Assembly (NCBI RefSeq): GCF_000621125.1
Contig: NZ_KK211214.1
Span: 995,300-1,059,299, forward strand
DNA length: 64,000 nt
Source of the DNA: Maribacter antarcticus DSM 21422
GTDB lineage: Bacteria > Bacteroidota > Bacteroidia > Flavobacteriales > Flavobacteriaceae
Reading direction: 5' to 3'
The notes beneath the pieces are model-generated. The model saw nothing but the letters and a program-made list of their open reading frames with translations, did not search any database and had not been told where the DNA came from. A program made the translations under genes and the position numbers. The first letter of the stretch is position 1; the number at the start of each line of letters is the position of its first letter. Shown piece by piece: positions 28,051 through 38,032 of this stretch.

Positions 28051-31000
28051 ATGAAAAATTTAAATGTTTATCTTTTGCGCAATAGGTACCGTGATAAGTC
28101 TTTATCCTTTATTATTAAGATAATCTTTTTTATGCTACTGACCAATAGCGCTTTCGCGCAATCTCAAGGAACTTTAACTGGAGTTGTCTTAGATGGTCAA
28201 ACTCAAGAACCGCTAGTAGGAGTAACAATTTATATTGATGAACTAAACGTATATGCCATAACTGATTTTGATGGTAAGTATTCCATAACAAGCATATCAA
28301 GCGGCACATACAAGGTAACTTGTAGTTATATAGGCTATAAAAATATAATACAACAAATTACCGTTGATGGTCAACAACTGACACTTGATTTTAATATGAA
28401 AGTCGATGTACTATCTCTAGATGCGGTTGTAGTTACCGGCGTAGCTTCTAAAAATTCAAAGGCAGTTGCAGCTGTAGCCGTTGCACGTGTTAATGTAGAC
28501 GATTTAACAGATAAAGTCAACTACAATGGTGTGGATGACTTACTAACTGGTAAGGTCGCTGGGGTATCAGTCCAAAAATCTGGAGGTGGATTTGGTTCAG
28601 GATCAAGATTTGTAGTTCGTGCTGGTGCGGGAATCAATGGAAATGGACAGCCATTAATTTTTATTGATGGCGTAAGGTTGGAAAATAACTCATCTACAGG
28701 CACTGGTGGAAGCGGTAGAGGTTCTGGGGGTATATCTTCTTTGGTGGGCCTAAACAATGAAGATATTGCCAATATAGAAGTTATTAAAGGTCCTGCAGGC
28801 TCTGCCTCATATGGAACAGGTGCCGCTAATGGAGTCATTTTAATTACAACTAAAAGAGGTGCCGCAGGCGGGTTGGAAGTTAATTATAGAAGCACAGTTG
28901 GTTTTCATGACGTCGGAAATGTTTTAGATGAAAGAAATTATAGAAATCATGAATTCCTTAGAAGTGACGTTTTTCAAACGGGTGCAATTTTTAAAAATAG
29001 TTTAAATGTATCTGGTGGTAACGATGTTTTCAGAGCTTTTTTCTCAATAGATAGAAACGAAGAGGAAGGTATAACTCCAGATAACAGTATAGAACAAACG
29101 AGTACCCGTTTTAATATAGATTTTAATCCGTCTTCAAAGTTTAGTTTAAAAGGAAGTACGCAATATAGTAGTACAGATATATTATTGCCTCAAAGAGGTC
29201 GTGGAGATGGGGAATTTGGATCTGTAAGTTTTAATCCAGCTAATTACAATCCTGATTTTGACCCAACAAGACCGTCATTTTGGGATACATCTTCAGATGA
29301 TAATAAAATAAATAATTTTACGGCTTCTTTTCAAGGAAAATATATCCCTTTTGCAGAAAGTGGAAGTGCTTTAAAAGGTCTATCAGCTGCTTTTACTGCA
29401 GGGGTGACAAGTAGAAATGAAAATGGCAAATTTGTTCAAAAACGTACGAGCGAAGCTATTGAAGGAGTGGATAATCCTGGAACAGTAATTGTGGCCAATG
29501 ATGAATCTAGTAGTTTAACTTTTACTAATAATATTGATTATAGTTATGATTTCGGTAAATTCTCAGGTTTAATATCGGTAGGATCGCAAATTTTTAGCCA
29601 GCGTTCTACTGGGAACTATATTGCAGGAGAAGATATCCCTCCAGGATTTAGCACATTAAATGCTGCAAATACAATTTTTCCACCGACTGAAACTGCTTTT
29701 AATTCAAAATCTGCTGGAATCTTTGCTTCAACCGAATTATCTTATGACGATATCTTTTACTCAACTTTCATGATTAGAAGAGATTATTCAAGTGTTTTAG
29801 GTAACCTAGCACCAAGCATATCATATCCTGCGGGAAGTTTTCTAATTAGATGGGATAAATTTGATTTTATGCCAGAAATATTCAGCTTTCTTAAAACCCG
29901 GGTTGCTTATGGTGAATCAGGAACATTACCTGACGTTACTGCAGGTATTCCTTTTCTTTATGCTCCAGGAGCATCCCAGTATGGCGTAGGTCTTGATGTG
30001 ACTTCACTTGGAAATCCGCTTTTAGAACCCGAAAGAATTCAGCAATTCGAGGTAGGCTTAGAAGCTGAAGTTGGAAACTTTGGTTTAGAACTAACGTATT
30101 ATACCAACAAAGCCAAAAAATCTTTAGTACCAAGACCTCCATTATCATCAACAGGTTTGGCTAATTTTGCACCATTTGTAAATGTTGGTTCTGTGGAAGG
30201 TTCTGGTGTAGAACTTACATTGAGTACGAGTTTTGGTGGTGAGGCCTTAGGTGGATGGAGAGCAGGCTTTACCTTATTAGGAGCATATCAAGAAAACACC
30301 GTTACAAATTTAGGCTTTGATGGCCAGATACAAGGTGGACCTGGTGGAGGAACTCAAGTTTTTAGAACTGGTTTTCCTAGAGGCGCATATGTTAATTCAG
30401 TAACCTTGGGAGCATTGTTTTCAGATGGTACGAACATACAACAAATAGAAGGTTTGCCAAATGAGGGAGAAGTTGTACCTGTAGGAGCACTTTATGATTT
30501 CCAAAATAGTGATGGCGATGTATTTATTGGAGTAAACGACCCAGCATATACAGCGAGTTTTAGTACAAATATAAGCGTAGGAGACTTTAGTTTTTATGCG
30601 CTATTAACAGCTAAAACTGGATTTGAAGTCTATAATGAACAAACGATTGATCAAATATTTTTTGGACTAGATACTGATTATTTTAATGGTACTGGAACAA
30701 ATTATTTGGCATTTGACAGATTGTACCAGCAGTTGGGATATGGAGACTTTGGTACAGGAGATGCTGTCTTAACACCTGGCACACCCGCTTATACAGATGC
30801 TGCTAATCAATTCGCATCTTTATCCCCTTTTAATGATGCTAATGGCATTCAAACAGCTGATTTTTTAAGACTTCAAGAGATAAGTTTAAGTTATAATTTA
30901 AAAAAATTGGCTAGTAAATCAAAATTTATCAAGGCTCTTAATATTGGAGTTACAGCATCCAATGTTTTAACCTGGTATAAACGTACAGCAAGCAGACATA

Positions 31001-31173
31001 CAGTGACATCGATAGATACTGGCGAGGAAATAGAACGTTGGATATCTGGCTATTCTGGCTTAGATTCTCAAGCTAATGCAGGTGCATTTACAAGTAGTCC
31101 TTCAACGGGAGTACAATCTGGACAACTTCCTCCAAGTAGAACGTTTAGCTCATTTGTAACCTTAAAATTCTAG
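28051..31173 (+). CDS. SusC/RagA-type TonB-dependent outer-membrane transporter
   Basis: This 1040-residue protein has a signal peptide (FFMLLTNSAFAQSQG), an N-terminal carboxypeptidase-regulatory-like domain (GTLTGVVLDGQTQEPLVG to about residue 115), a plug domain (VVVTGVASKN, VLITTKRGAAGGLEV-type segments at about 125-275) and a long beta-barrel ending in SSFVTLKF, whose terminal Phe is expected for outer-membrane insertion. Length is usual for the family. It is followed by a SusD-type lipoprotein 25 bases later, the standard pair for importing oligomeric or bulky nutrients. No glycoside hydrolase is adjacent, so peptides, glycopeptides or another metabolite are as likely as glycans. Confidence 0.95.
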   Translation: MKNLNVYLLRNRYRDKSLSFIIKIIFFMLLTNSAFAQSQGTLTGVVLDGQTQEPLVGVTIYIDELNVYAITDFDGKYSITSISSGTYKVTCSYIGYKNIIQQITVDGQQLTLDFNMKVDVLSLDAVVVTGVASKNSKAVAAVAVARVNVDDLTDKVNYNGVDDLLTGKVAGVSVQKSGGGFGSGSRFVVRAGAGINGNGQPLIFIDGVRLENNSSTGTGGSGRGSGGISSLVGLNNEDIANIEVIKGPAGSASYGTGAANGVILITTKRGAAGGLEVNYRSTVGFHDVGNVLDERNYRNHEFLRSDVFQTGAIFKNSLNVSGGNDVFRAFFSIDRNEEEGITPDNSIEQTSTRFNIDFNPSSKFSLKGSTQYSSTDILLPQRGRGDGEFGSVSFNPANYNPDFDPTRPSFWDTSSDDNKINNFTASFQGKYIPFAESGSALKGLSAAFTAGVTSRNENGKFVQKRTSEAIEGVDNPGTVIVANDESSSLTFTNNIDYSYDFGKFSGLISVGSQIFSQRSTGNYIAGEDIPPGFSTLNAANTIFPPTETAFNSKSAGIFASTELSYDDIFYSTFMIRRDYSSVLGNLAPSISYPAGSFLIRWDKFDFMPEIFSFLKTRVAYGESGTLPDVTAGIPFLYAPGASQYGVGLDVTSLGNPLLEPERIQQFEVGLEAEVGNFGLELTYYTNKAKKSLVPRPPLSSTGLANFAPFVNVGSVEGSGVELTLSTSFGGEALGGWRAGFTLLGAYQENTVTNLGFDGQIQGGPGGGTQVFRTGFPRGAYVNSVTLGALFSDGTNIQQIEGLPNEGEVVPVGALYDFQNSDGDVFIGVNDPAYTASFSTNISVGDFSFYALLTAKTGFEVYNEQTIDQIFFGLDTDYFNGTGTNYLAFDRLYQQLGYGDFGTGDAVLTPGTPAYTDAANQFASLSPFNDANGIQTADFLRLQEISLSYNLKKLASKSKFIKALNIGVTASNVLTWYKRTASRHTVTSIDTGEEIERWISGYSGLDSQANAGAFTSSPSTGVQSGQLPPSRTFSSFVTLKF

Positions 31174-31198
31174 TAGAATGAAATTAAATCTAACAATT

Positions 31199-32764
31199 AT
31201 GAAAAACATAAAACTAATTATTTGTTTTGTTTCGATCTTAGGTTTTTCCTTAACATCGTGTGAGAGTTATGTACAAGATATAGATCCACTTTTGAACCAA
31301 GTGGAAGGAGATGATTTGAATAATGAAACCAGTTTGCAACTACTCGTAAAAGGAGCTAAAGGCCAAATGGGAAGTACTGGTGATCAAGGAGAAGGGATTG
31401 AACGTATAATTTGGCGAGTTGCGGGCTTTTCTGACGAAATGATTCTAGGAGCATTTGGTTCTGCGGCTGATCATATAACATTTGTTCAGGATTTACCAGG
31501 GAACCTTACTTTTTATGAAGAGGATTGGAATAATTATCAGCTTTTACGTTTTCTAGGAGACGATTTAGTGCGTAGAGTAGGATTTATTGATGCCAACGGA
31601 GGTTTCACTAATGAAGAAATAAAAGGAAATGCCTTGTGGTGGGGTAACTTTTTAGGAGGTTTATCACGTATGTATTTAGCTGACCATTGGGGTGCAAGAG
31701 CGACAGTTGGGGACTCACCAGGTGCGTCAATTACAACTAGCGAGCAACTAGCAAATGGTGAAATAGGTTCCTTTTTTAGCCCAAATGAGTTACGAGCACT
31801 AGCCCGCGATAAATTTAATGCATTGGTTGGCATAGACCCAGGTGATGTTCCAAACCCAGAGAAATTAGCATGGTCCTTAATTGCAAGAACATATTTATTT
31901 GATGGTTTGTATACGGAAGCAAAATCTGCTGCTGAGCAAGGGTTACAACAAGGAGATGAAGCGTTCAGTATAATACATACGCCTATTAACCCGAATCAAA
32001 TGTGGTTACAATCTGGCAGGACTAATGATGATGGGGAATTTATTTTTAGCCCACATCCAAGATTTATTCAATATGTATTAGATGATAGAAAAGAAGGTGA
32101 AATTATTTCTGAATTAAACCAAGAGAATTTAGATAATGGTATTGCTTCAAGATCTCTTCGAGGTTTAGAATCTAATAGTGGTGAACCTGGAAATGCTGCA
32201 ACTAATAATCCAAGAATCGGTTTACTTAATCAGAATGAACGTTTACCATTATGGGAAAAAGAGATTACCACAGCTTCAGTTTCAGGAATCAATGGGGCCA
32301 CACAGTGGTCAGAGTTTGCTACTGGGGCTAATGCCACCCAAGATATATACACAAGTGCGGATAGCCCTTTTTATATTATTGATTGGAGAGAAATGGAATT
32401 AATTTTAGCGGAAGTCGCTATTAGAGATGAAGATAACATCACTGGACTTACACATATTAATAATGTACGTACTTTTCATGGTTTAGATGCTTATACTGAA
32501 ACCCAAATGGTTGCTTATGATAATTCTAAAGGAGGGGCAAGTGCAGTAGGCATCGGTGTAAAAGCTACCTTATCGGCTACAATAAATTATACAGGCCCTT
32601 TAGGTTTATTGATTGAAGAAAGAGATAAGACTTTATTTTTAAAAGGCACACGCATAGTGGATCAGGCTAGATTTGATCTTTGGCATTTAGAAGGAAATGT
32701 TTTTAAATTTTATATGCCAATTCCTAGAAGTGAAACAGATATTAATCCAAATATCCCGAATTAA
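31199..32764 (+). CDS. SusD/RagB-type nutrient-binding lipoprotein
   Basis: The frame opens at 31178, but the ATG at 31199 gives a clean lipoprotein signal (IICFVSILGFSLTSC). The protein, about 521 residues, has SusD-type helical (TPR-like) segments such as NALWWGNFLGGLSRMYLADH, KLAWSLIARTYLF and FYIIDWREMELILAEVAI, and ends with ARFDLWHLEGNVFKFYMPIP and a short NPN tail as in RagB/SusD proteins. It caps the SusC barrel and provides ligand binding at the cell surface. The ligand is unknown; a terminator-like structure follows. Confidence 0.92.
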   Translation: MKNIKLIICFVSILGFSLTSCESYVQDIDPLLNQVEGDDLNNETSLQLLVKGAKGQMGSTGDQGEGIERIIWRVAGFSDEMILGAFGSAADHITFVQDLPGNLTFYEEDWNNYQLLRFLGDDLVRRVGFIDANGGFTNEEIKGNALWWGNFLGGLSRMYLADHWGARATVGDSPGASITTSEQLANGEIGSFFSPNELRALARDKFNALVGIDPGDVPNPEKLAWSLIARTYLFDGLYTEAKSAAEQGLQQGDEAFSIIHTPINPNQMWLQSGRTNDDGEFIFSPHPRFIQYVLDDRKEGEIISELNQENLDNGIASRSLRGLESNSGEPGNAATNNPRIGLLNQNERLPLWEKEITTASVSGINGATQWSEFATGANATQDIYTSADSPFYIIDWREMELILAEVAIRDEDNITGLTHINNVRTFHGLDAYTETQMVAYDNSKGGASAVGIGVKATLSATINYTGPLGLLIEERDKTLFLKGTRIVDQARFDLWHLEGNVFKFYMPIPRSETDINPNIPN

Positions 32765-32837
32765 TATATAAAATTATGGCATATCTAAATCTAGATATGT
32801 ATCACTTAAAATTTAATGCCAAGCGCATATAGTATAG

Positions 32838-32926
32838 ACACGCCTCCTTAGGTAGCAAAATATTTATATTTGAGTTAGTTTAAGTTTAGTGTTTGATTTG
32901 CAAACGTAAAAGGAGGTGTGTTTTTT
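32838..32926 (+). terminator. Long-loop terminator-like inverted repeat after SusD
   Basis: ACACGCCTCCTT (from 32838) pairs with AAGGAGGTGTG(T) ending near 32920, followed by six T. The loop is about 60 bases, longer than usual. It contains TATATTTG (32865-32872), which fits the -7 consensus, so the element may combine termination of SusCD with a start for the TRAP operon. Confidence 0.5.
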
Positions 32927-33034
32927 AATTCATGGGAACATTTTATATACTGTTAATTACTAAACGATTACGGTAAGTAAACAGAAAGAATTATGGATAA
33001 TTATCATATATTTCCCAACAAACTGAAGAGCAAA

Positions 33035-34027
33035 ATGTTTAGAAAAAGTAATTGGTATTTATGGCCATTGTTAGTTTTGACCGTGGGTCTTTTTTCCTGT
33101 AAGTGGGATAATGGTGGCAAGAATATCGTCATGAAAAATTCGCATAATGCCGGTGAAAAACATTCTTTTCAGAAAGGATACTTTTCTATGAAAGAGCATT
33201 TGGAAAAAGAAAGTGAAGACAAAATTGATTTTCAAATTTTTCCTGCGGCACAAATTGCTACAGAAAAAGAGGCTATTGAGATGGTGAAATTAGGGGTAAT
33301 TGCTTCCTCGCCAGTTAATGTAGGTGCGCTGGCATCTTTCGTTCCAGAAGTCGATTTATTTAATTTCCCTTTTCTTTTTAGAGACACAGAGCACTTTTAT
33401 AATGTCGTAGACGGACCAGTAGGCAAGCAAATTGCTAAAAAAATTGAAGCTAAACTAGATTGTATCGTTTTAGGATGGTGGTTTGGAGGGGGTAGAAATG
33501 TTTGGAATAAAGAACGCCCTATTCATAAACCTGAAGACCTTCAAGGATTAAAAATTCGTGTAATTGGAAGTTCAATAATTTTAGACGGGTTTAATTCCTT
33601 TGGCGCCCAAGCTACTAACATGTCATTCAATCAATTGTATTCAGCCGTTTCGACAAAAGTAATCGATGGTGGAGAATGTGACAACACGGATCTTCTTGAT
33701 ATGAAATTCTACGAAGTAACAAAGTATATTTCCAAGACAGAACATTTATTTCCAGCGATAGCATTAATTTTTAGCAAAAAACAATATAATAAACTACCTC
33801 CGGATATTCAAAAAGAAATTTTGGAAGCAGGGCGTATTTCCGTCGCAGTTCAGCGCCAATCAATGAATCAAAAAACAAAAGAAGCAGTGGCTGAACTTGA
33901 AGAGCATGGAATGATTTTTAATGATGTGAATAAGAAGCCATTTCAGAATCTTGCTAAAAAACTCTATATACAATATGCAGAGAAAGTTGGTGGCATGCAA
34001 TTAATTGAACAAATAATAAATCAATAG
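33035..34027 (+). CDS. dctP: TRAP transporter substrate-binding protein (DctP family)
   Basis: The ATG at 32993 is possible, but the one at 33035 gives a lipoprotein signal (YLWPLLVLTVGLFSCKW), which is preferred. The body shows the DctP pattern: FSMKEHLEKESEDKIDFQIFP, GALASFVPEVDLFNFPFLFRD, GLKIRVIGSSIILDGFNSFG and MSFNQLYSAVSTKVIDGGECD. The Arg in KIRV is the usual carboxylate-binding residue, so the ligand is probably an organic acid (sugar acid, keto acid or amino-acid derivative). The two membrane subunits follow immediately. Confidence 0.92.
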   Translation: MFRKSNWYLWPLLVLTVGLFSCKWDNGGKNIVMKNSHNAGEKHSFQKGYFSMKEHLEKESEDKIDFQIFPAAQIATEKEAIEMVKLGVIASSPVNVGALASFVPEVDLFNFPFLFRDTEHFYNVVDGPVGKQIAKKIEAKLDCIVLGWWFGGGRNVWNKERPIHKPEDLQGLKIRVIGSSIILDGFNSFGAQATNMSFNQLYSAVSTKVIDGGECDNTDLLDMKFYEVTKYISKTEHLFPAIALIFSKKQYNKLPPDIQKEILEAGRISVAVQRQSMNQKTKEAVAELEEHGMIFNDVNKKPFQNLAKKLYIQYAEKVGGMQLIEQIINQ

Positions 34028-34035
34028 TTCTTACT

Positions 34036-34545
34036 ATGAAAGTAAATACATCATCTATTGAAATAGATATAAAGAATTTGTGGAAATACCCGCTAGAGTT
34101 GATACTTTGTTTAATGCTTAGTGGTATTGTTATAGTAACTTTCCTACAAGTTGTGTTTCGTTTTTTTCAACTACCTCTAGGATGGACAGAAGAATTGGCC
34201 ACCTATTTATTTATGTGGGTTTCAGGACTTTCCGTAGGTTATGCTTTTAAAACGAAATCTCATTTCGCACTTCGTTTCGTGGTAGATTGCTTTGGTTCAA
34301 AAGCACAACGAATGGTGTCTATATTGGTTTCGACAATAATGGTTATCTTTTTGGTATTGTTTACATGGAAATCTATAGAATTTACTATTGGCGCCTCAGA
34401 TTCTACTGGCCCTGGTACAGGTTTGTCATTGTCAGTACCTTATTCTTCGTCAATTTTCGCAGGTTTTATAATGCTATACTATGTGATAAAAAATTGGTTT
34501 GATGAAACCATAAATACACAATTAATAAGGAAAGATATTAAATAA
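34036..34545 (+). CDS. dctQ: TRAP transporter small membrane subunit (DctQ family)
   Basis: This 169-residue protein has four hydrophobic segments and the DctQ-type WTEELATYLFMWVSGLSVGY motif at about 52-72. It starts 8 bases after DctP and ends one base before DctM. Its role is to link substrate-binding protein and transport channel in the inner membrane. Confidence 0.9.
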   Translation: MKVNTSSIEIDIKNLWKYPLELILCLMLSGIVIVTFLQVVFRFFQLPLGWTEELATYLFMWVSGLSVGYAFKTKSHFALRFVVDCFGSKAQRMVSILVSTIMVIFLVLFTWKSIEFTIGASDSTGPGTGLSLSVPYSSSIFAGFIMLYYVIKNWFDETINTQLIRKDIK

Positions 34546-34546
34546 T

Positions 34547-35827
34547 ATGTGGTGGATTGTAGTAATTGTATTGATTTTAGCATTGCTTTTAGCAGTGCCT
34601 GTAGGCATGGCTTTAGCAATTACGGCCTTAACTGCTATGCTTCTATTGCCTAATGATATTCTAATTATGATGCCGCAGAAGTTTTTGTCACAATTTGAAT
34701 CTTTCCCCTTAATAGCGATTCCTTTGTTTGTGCTCGCCGGCCAGCTTATGGCACAAGGAGGGTTGGCAAAACGGATTGTTGATTTGGCCATGGTTTTTGT
34801 TGGAAGAATTTATGGAGGTTTAGGATTGGTTGTAGTATTATCAACAATGTTAATGTCCGGTATATCGGGATCCCCTAGTGCAAATACAGCGGCAATTGGC
34901 TCTGTTGCTTTACCTGGGATGAAAAGAATGAAATACCCTCCGGAATTTGCAACGGCACTTTTAGCTGCTGCAGGTGGGGTATCTACTTTAGTACCACCGG
35001 CAATAGATTTAATTATCATTGGTGTTATCGCGAATATTTCTATCGGAGGGTTATTTGCGGCAGGAGTTGTACCGGCCATTTTTAATGGTTCGGCTATTAT
35101 GGCCTTGGCGTATTATTATGCCCGTAAAATGAAATTGCCATTAGCGAATAAAATGCTATTGAAAGAAAAGCTTCATGTTATAAAAGAAGGTTTTTTACCT
35201 GTATTAATGGTAGTAATAATATTGGGTGGTATATACGGAGGCGTTTTTACGGCCACGGAAGCCGCATCGGTAGCTGTCGTTTATGGTTTAATTGTATCGG
35301 CTTTTGTGTATAGAACATTAAAAGCAAAAAACTTACCAAAAATATTATTGGATACCTGCGCTCTCACCGGTGTAATAATGCTTGTGTTGGGAATGGCCTC
35401 CATGTTTTCTTTTGTATTGACTTTTGAGAGAATACCCCATGTAATGGCAGAATGGATTACAACCTACGCGGATAGTCCTTTGGTGTTTCTTTTGTTCGTG
35501 CACATTATTTTTCTAGTTTTAGGAATGGTAATGGATGCCTTACCCCCAATTATTGTTTTATTGCCCATTTTGGTTCCTATAGGAGTTACATTGGGTATTG
35601 ATCCAATGCACTTAGGAATTATGATAGCTGCCAATGTAGGTATAGGAATGATATCACCACCCATGGGTATTTGTCTTTTTGTAGCTTGTGGTGTAAATAA
35701 CGTTCCTATAGAGAAAGTCGTAAAACCGTTATTACCATTTTTATTGGTTTTAATATTTACCCTTGTAATAATTACGCTTGTACCAGATATCACTTTGTTT
35801 TTACCTAGGTTGATGGAGTCATTCTAA
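34547..35827 (+). CDS. dctM: TRAP transporter large permease subunit (DctM family)
   Basis: This 426-residue membrane protein of about 12 segments has family sequences PLFVLAGQLMAQGGLAKRI, MSGISGSPSANTAAIGSVA, PPAIDLIIIGVIA and GMISPPMGICLFVACGV. It forms the sodium-coupled channel of the TRAP system. Together with the P and Q subunits it takes up a carboxylate that the next three enzymes (aldo/keto reductase, enolase-superfamily enzyme, SDR) presumably process. Confidence 0.93.
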   Translation: MWWIVVIVLILALLLAVPVGMALAITALTAMLLLPNDILIMMPQKFLSQFESFPLIAIPLFVLAGQLMAQGGLAKRIVDLAMVFVGRIYGGLGLVVVLSTMLMSGISGSPSANTAAIGSVALPGMKRMKYPPEFATALLAAAGGVSTLVPPAIDLIIIGVIANISIGGLFAAGVVPAIFNGSAIMALAYYYARKMKLPLANKMLLKEKLHVIKEGFLPVLMVVIILGGIYGGVFTATEAASVAVVYGLIVSAFVYRTLKAKNLPKILLDTCALTGVIMLVLGMASMFSFVLTFERIPHVMAEWITTYADSPLVFLLFVHIIFLVLGMVMDALPPIIVLLPILVPIGVTLGIDPMHLGIMIAANVGIGMISPPMGICLFVACGVNNVPIEKVVKPLLPFLLVLIFTLVIITLVPDITLFLPRLMESF

Positions 35828-35867
35828 AACTAAAAAATAAATTAAATATATCAATAGAAAATAAATT

Positions 35868-36911
35868 ATGGAATATAGGACTTTAGGGCGTACAGGTGTA
35901 AATGTATCTTCATTGGTTTTAGGCACGGATAACTTTATGGATCCCTCTCCAGCAGCCGAATGTGAACGTATATTATTAAAAGCGTTAGATGCCGGTATTA
36001 ATATGGTAGATACAGGAGATGTATATGCGGACGGGGAAGGCGAACGTATTATTGGTAAAATCTTAAAAGAGACAGGTAGGCGAGATCAAGTAATTATTGG
36101 TACAAAAGTAGACCATGGACAACGCAGACCTGGTTTCACACTAGAAGAATACAAACCAGAATTAGGTCCAAATCAACACGGACATACACGATTAAATATT
36201 ATTCGGGCCTGTGAAAATTCATTGAAAAGATTGGGGACAGATTATATTGATTTATATCAATTACATCGTCAGTCTCCTAACATCCCTATGGATGAAATTT
36301 TACGCGCTTTAGATGATTTAGTAACATCTGGTAAGGTACGTTATATAGGTTGCTCGACACATCCTGCGTGGGCTGTTGTAGAATCTATCATGTTGAGTGA
36401 AATGAAAAATTATGTTCGTTTTGTATCTGAACAACCTCCATATAATTTATTAGATCGTCGTATTGAAAATGAATTAGTGCCAGTTTGTCAAAAATTTGGA
36501 GTCGGATTAATTACTTGGGCACCAATGGCCATGGGCGTATTAGCGGGTCGTTATACCAACGCTAATAAATTTCCTGAAGGTTCTCGTGCAGCACTTCGAG
36601 GAGGATTTTATGCCGATAGAGTTACAAAACGAGGTATTGAAGTAGGTATTGAATTCACCAAAATAGCAAATGAATTAGGATTAACACCAGCTCAATTAGC
36701 GGTTTTATGGTGCAAAGACCAACCTGGCATTACGGCGCCACTTATAGGCCCACGAACTGTTGAGCAATTAGAACCTCTATTACCAATTCTCGAAATGAAA
36801 CTTACAGATGAAACAAGAGCTGCTTGTGATGCGCTCGTGCCTCCAGGAAGTACAGTAGCAAACTTCCATAATACGGCAGATTGGATGATAGGTCAAATAG
36901 CAGATAGTTAA
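35868..36911 (+). CDS. Aldo/keto reductase
   Basis: This 347-residue AKR barrel protein has the catalytic set visible: Asp and Tyr in VDTGDVYADGEGE (about 47-59), Lys in IIGTKVDHG and His in LYQLHRQSP. The C-terminal cofactor segment PLIGPRTVEQLEPLL is typical. It belongs to the Tas/YajO-like group rather than mammalian-type AKRs. It is the first of three enzymes behind the TRAP genes with short gaps, so it probably acts on the same imported compound, interconverting a carbonyl and an alcohol with NADP(H). Confidence 0.88.
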   Translation: MEYRTLGRTGVNVSSLVLGTDNFMDPSPAAECERILLKALDAGINMVDTGDVYADGEGERIIGKILKETGRRDQVIIGTKVDHGQRRPGFTLEEYKPELGPNQHGHTRLNIIRACENSLKRLGTDYIDLYQLHRQSPNIPMDEILRALDDLVTSGKVRYIGCSTHPAWAVVESIMLSEMKNYVRFVSEQPPYNLLDRRIENELVPVCQKFGVGLITWAPMAMGVLAGRYTNANKFPEGSRAALRGGFYADRVTKRGIEVGIEFTKIANELGLTPAQLAVLWCKDQPGITAPLIGPRTVEQLEPLLPILEMKLTDETRAACDALVPPGSTVANFHNTADWMIGQIADS

Positions 36912-36931
36912 TATAAACTAATTATTGAAAA

Positions 36932-38032
36932 ATGAAAATTACCAAAATTGAAACTATTGCTTATGGAATTCCTGTAAAAGGTTTTGCTGATGCCTATACA
37001 AGTTTTACAAGATCAGATGCTATTTTAGTAAAAATATATACAGATGAAGGGTATGTTGGTATTGGAGAAGCTTGCGCTTGGGAACCTGAATTTTATGGAG
37101 AAACACGAGAATCAATTGAATCCACAATATTAAATTACGCAGCTCCAAAAATAATAGGTGAAGATCCATTTAATATAGGTCATATTATGAGAATTCTGGA
37201 CCTCAACTTAGCACGTATCACATGTGTTAAAGAAGGAATAGATTTAGCGTTACATGATTTATTAGGGAAAATTTTAAATGTGCCCGTTTATAAATTATTA
37301 GGTGGAAAATTTAGAGATAAAATTGAAATAGGGTCCGAAATTGGAATTAAGTCACCTCAAGAAATGGCGGATAATGCTTTACGTGTTTTAGAGGAAGGCA
37401 TTAGGGTTATTAAGATTAAGGGGTCTGATAATATGAGATTAGATGTTGACCGAATAAAAACGGTTCGTGCTGCTGTAGGTGATGATGTAGAATTACGTCT
37501 AGATCCCAATGCAGCATGGGATACCATAGGTTCTATACGTGTAATGAGAGCTGTAGAAGATTGTAATTTACAATTATTAGAACAGCCTATTCCTAATTGG
37601 GACTTAAAGGGAATGGCTCATATTCGTAGTAAAATTGGAGTTCCTGTAATGGCAGATGAGAGTATCTGGACACCGCAAGACGCCGTGAAAATTCATGATT
37701 ATGGAGCTGCAGATTTACTGAATCTCAAAATAGCAAAAACCTGTGGATTGTATTTGGGAAAAAAAGTAGAGGCTGTAGCCGAAGCGTTAGGACTTCCTTG
37801 TATTGCTGGAACTGAACTAGAACCAGGCATTTCAGCAGTTGCAAAAATTCATTTAGCTGCATCCATGAAGATACATCCAATAGCCAGTGAATTTACAGAA
37901 CTTACCCAGGTCGATGGCAGTATTCTAAAACAACCGCTTAAAGTTGTTGATGGCTGTTTAGAAGTTCCCGAAGGACCAGGATTTGGAGTAGAAATTGATG
38001 AAGATGCATTAGAGAAATATAGAATTAAATGA
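36932..38032 (+). CDS. Enolase-superfamily enzyme, muconate-cycloisomerase subgroup
   Basis: This 366-residue protein has a capping domain (KITKIETIAYGIPV, GIGEACAWEPEFYGET) and a barrel with the subgroup's residues: KxK in VIKIKG, metal ligands Asp in LRLDPNAAW, Glu in LLEQPI and Asp in VMADES, and the second base Lys in NLKIAKTCGL. KxK plus a barrel-end Lys is typical for cycloisomerases, dipeptide epimerases, N-acylamino-acid racemases and proline-betaine/hydroxyproline-betaine epimerases, rather than for sugar-acid dehydratases with a His base. An epimerase or racemase on an amino-acid-like substrate is therefore most plausible. Its last codons overlap the start of the SDR gene. Confidence 0.87.
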   Translation: MKITKIETIAYGIPVKGFADAYTSFTRSDAILVKIYTDEGYVGIGEACAWEPEFYGETRESIESTILNYAAPKIIGEDPFNIGHIMRILDLNLARITCVKEGIDLALHDLLGKILNVPVYKLLGGKFRDKIEIGSEIGIKSPQEMADNALRVLEEGIRVIKIKGSDNMRLDVDRIKTVRAAVGDDVELRLDPNAAWDTIGSIRVMRAVEDCNLQLLEQPIPNWDLKGMAHIRSKIGVPVMADESIWTPQDAVKIHDYGAADLLNLKIAKTCGLYLGKKVEAVAEALGLPCIAGTELEPGISAVAKIHLAASMKIHPIASEFTELTQVDGSILKQPLKVVDGCLEVPEGPGFGVEIDEDALEKYRIK

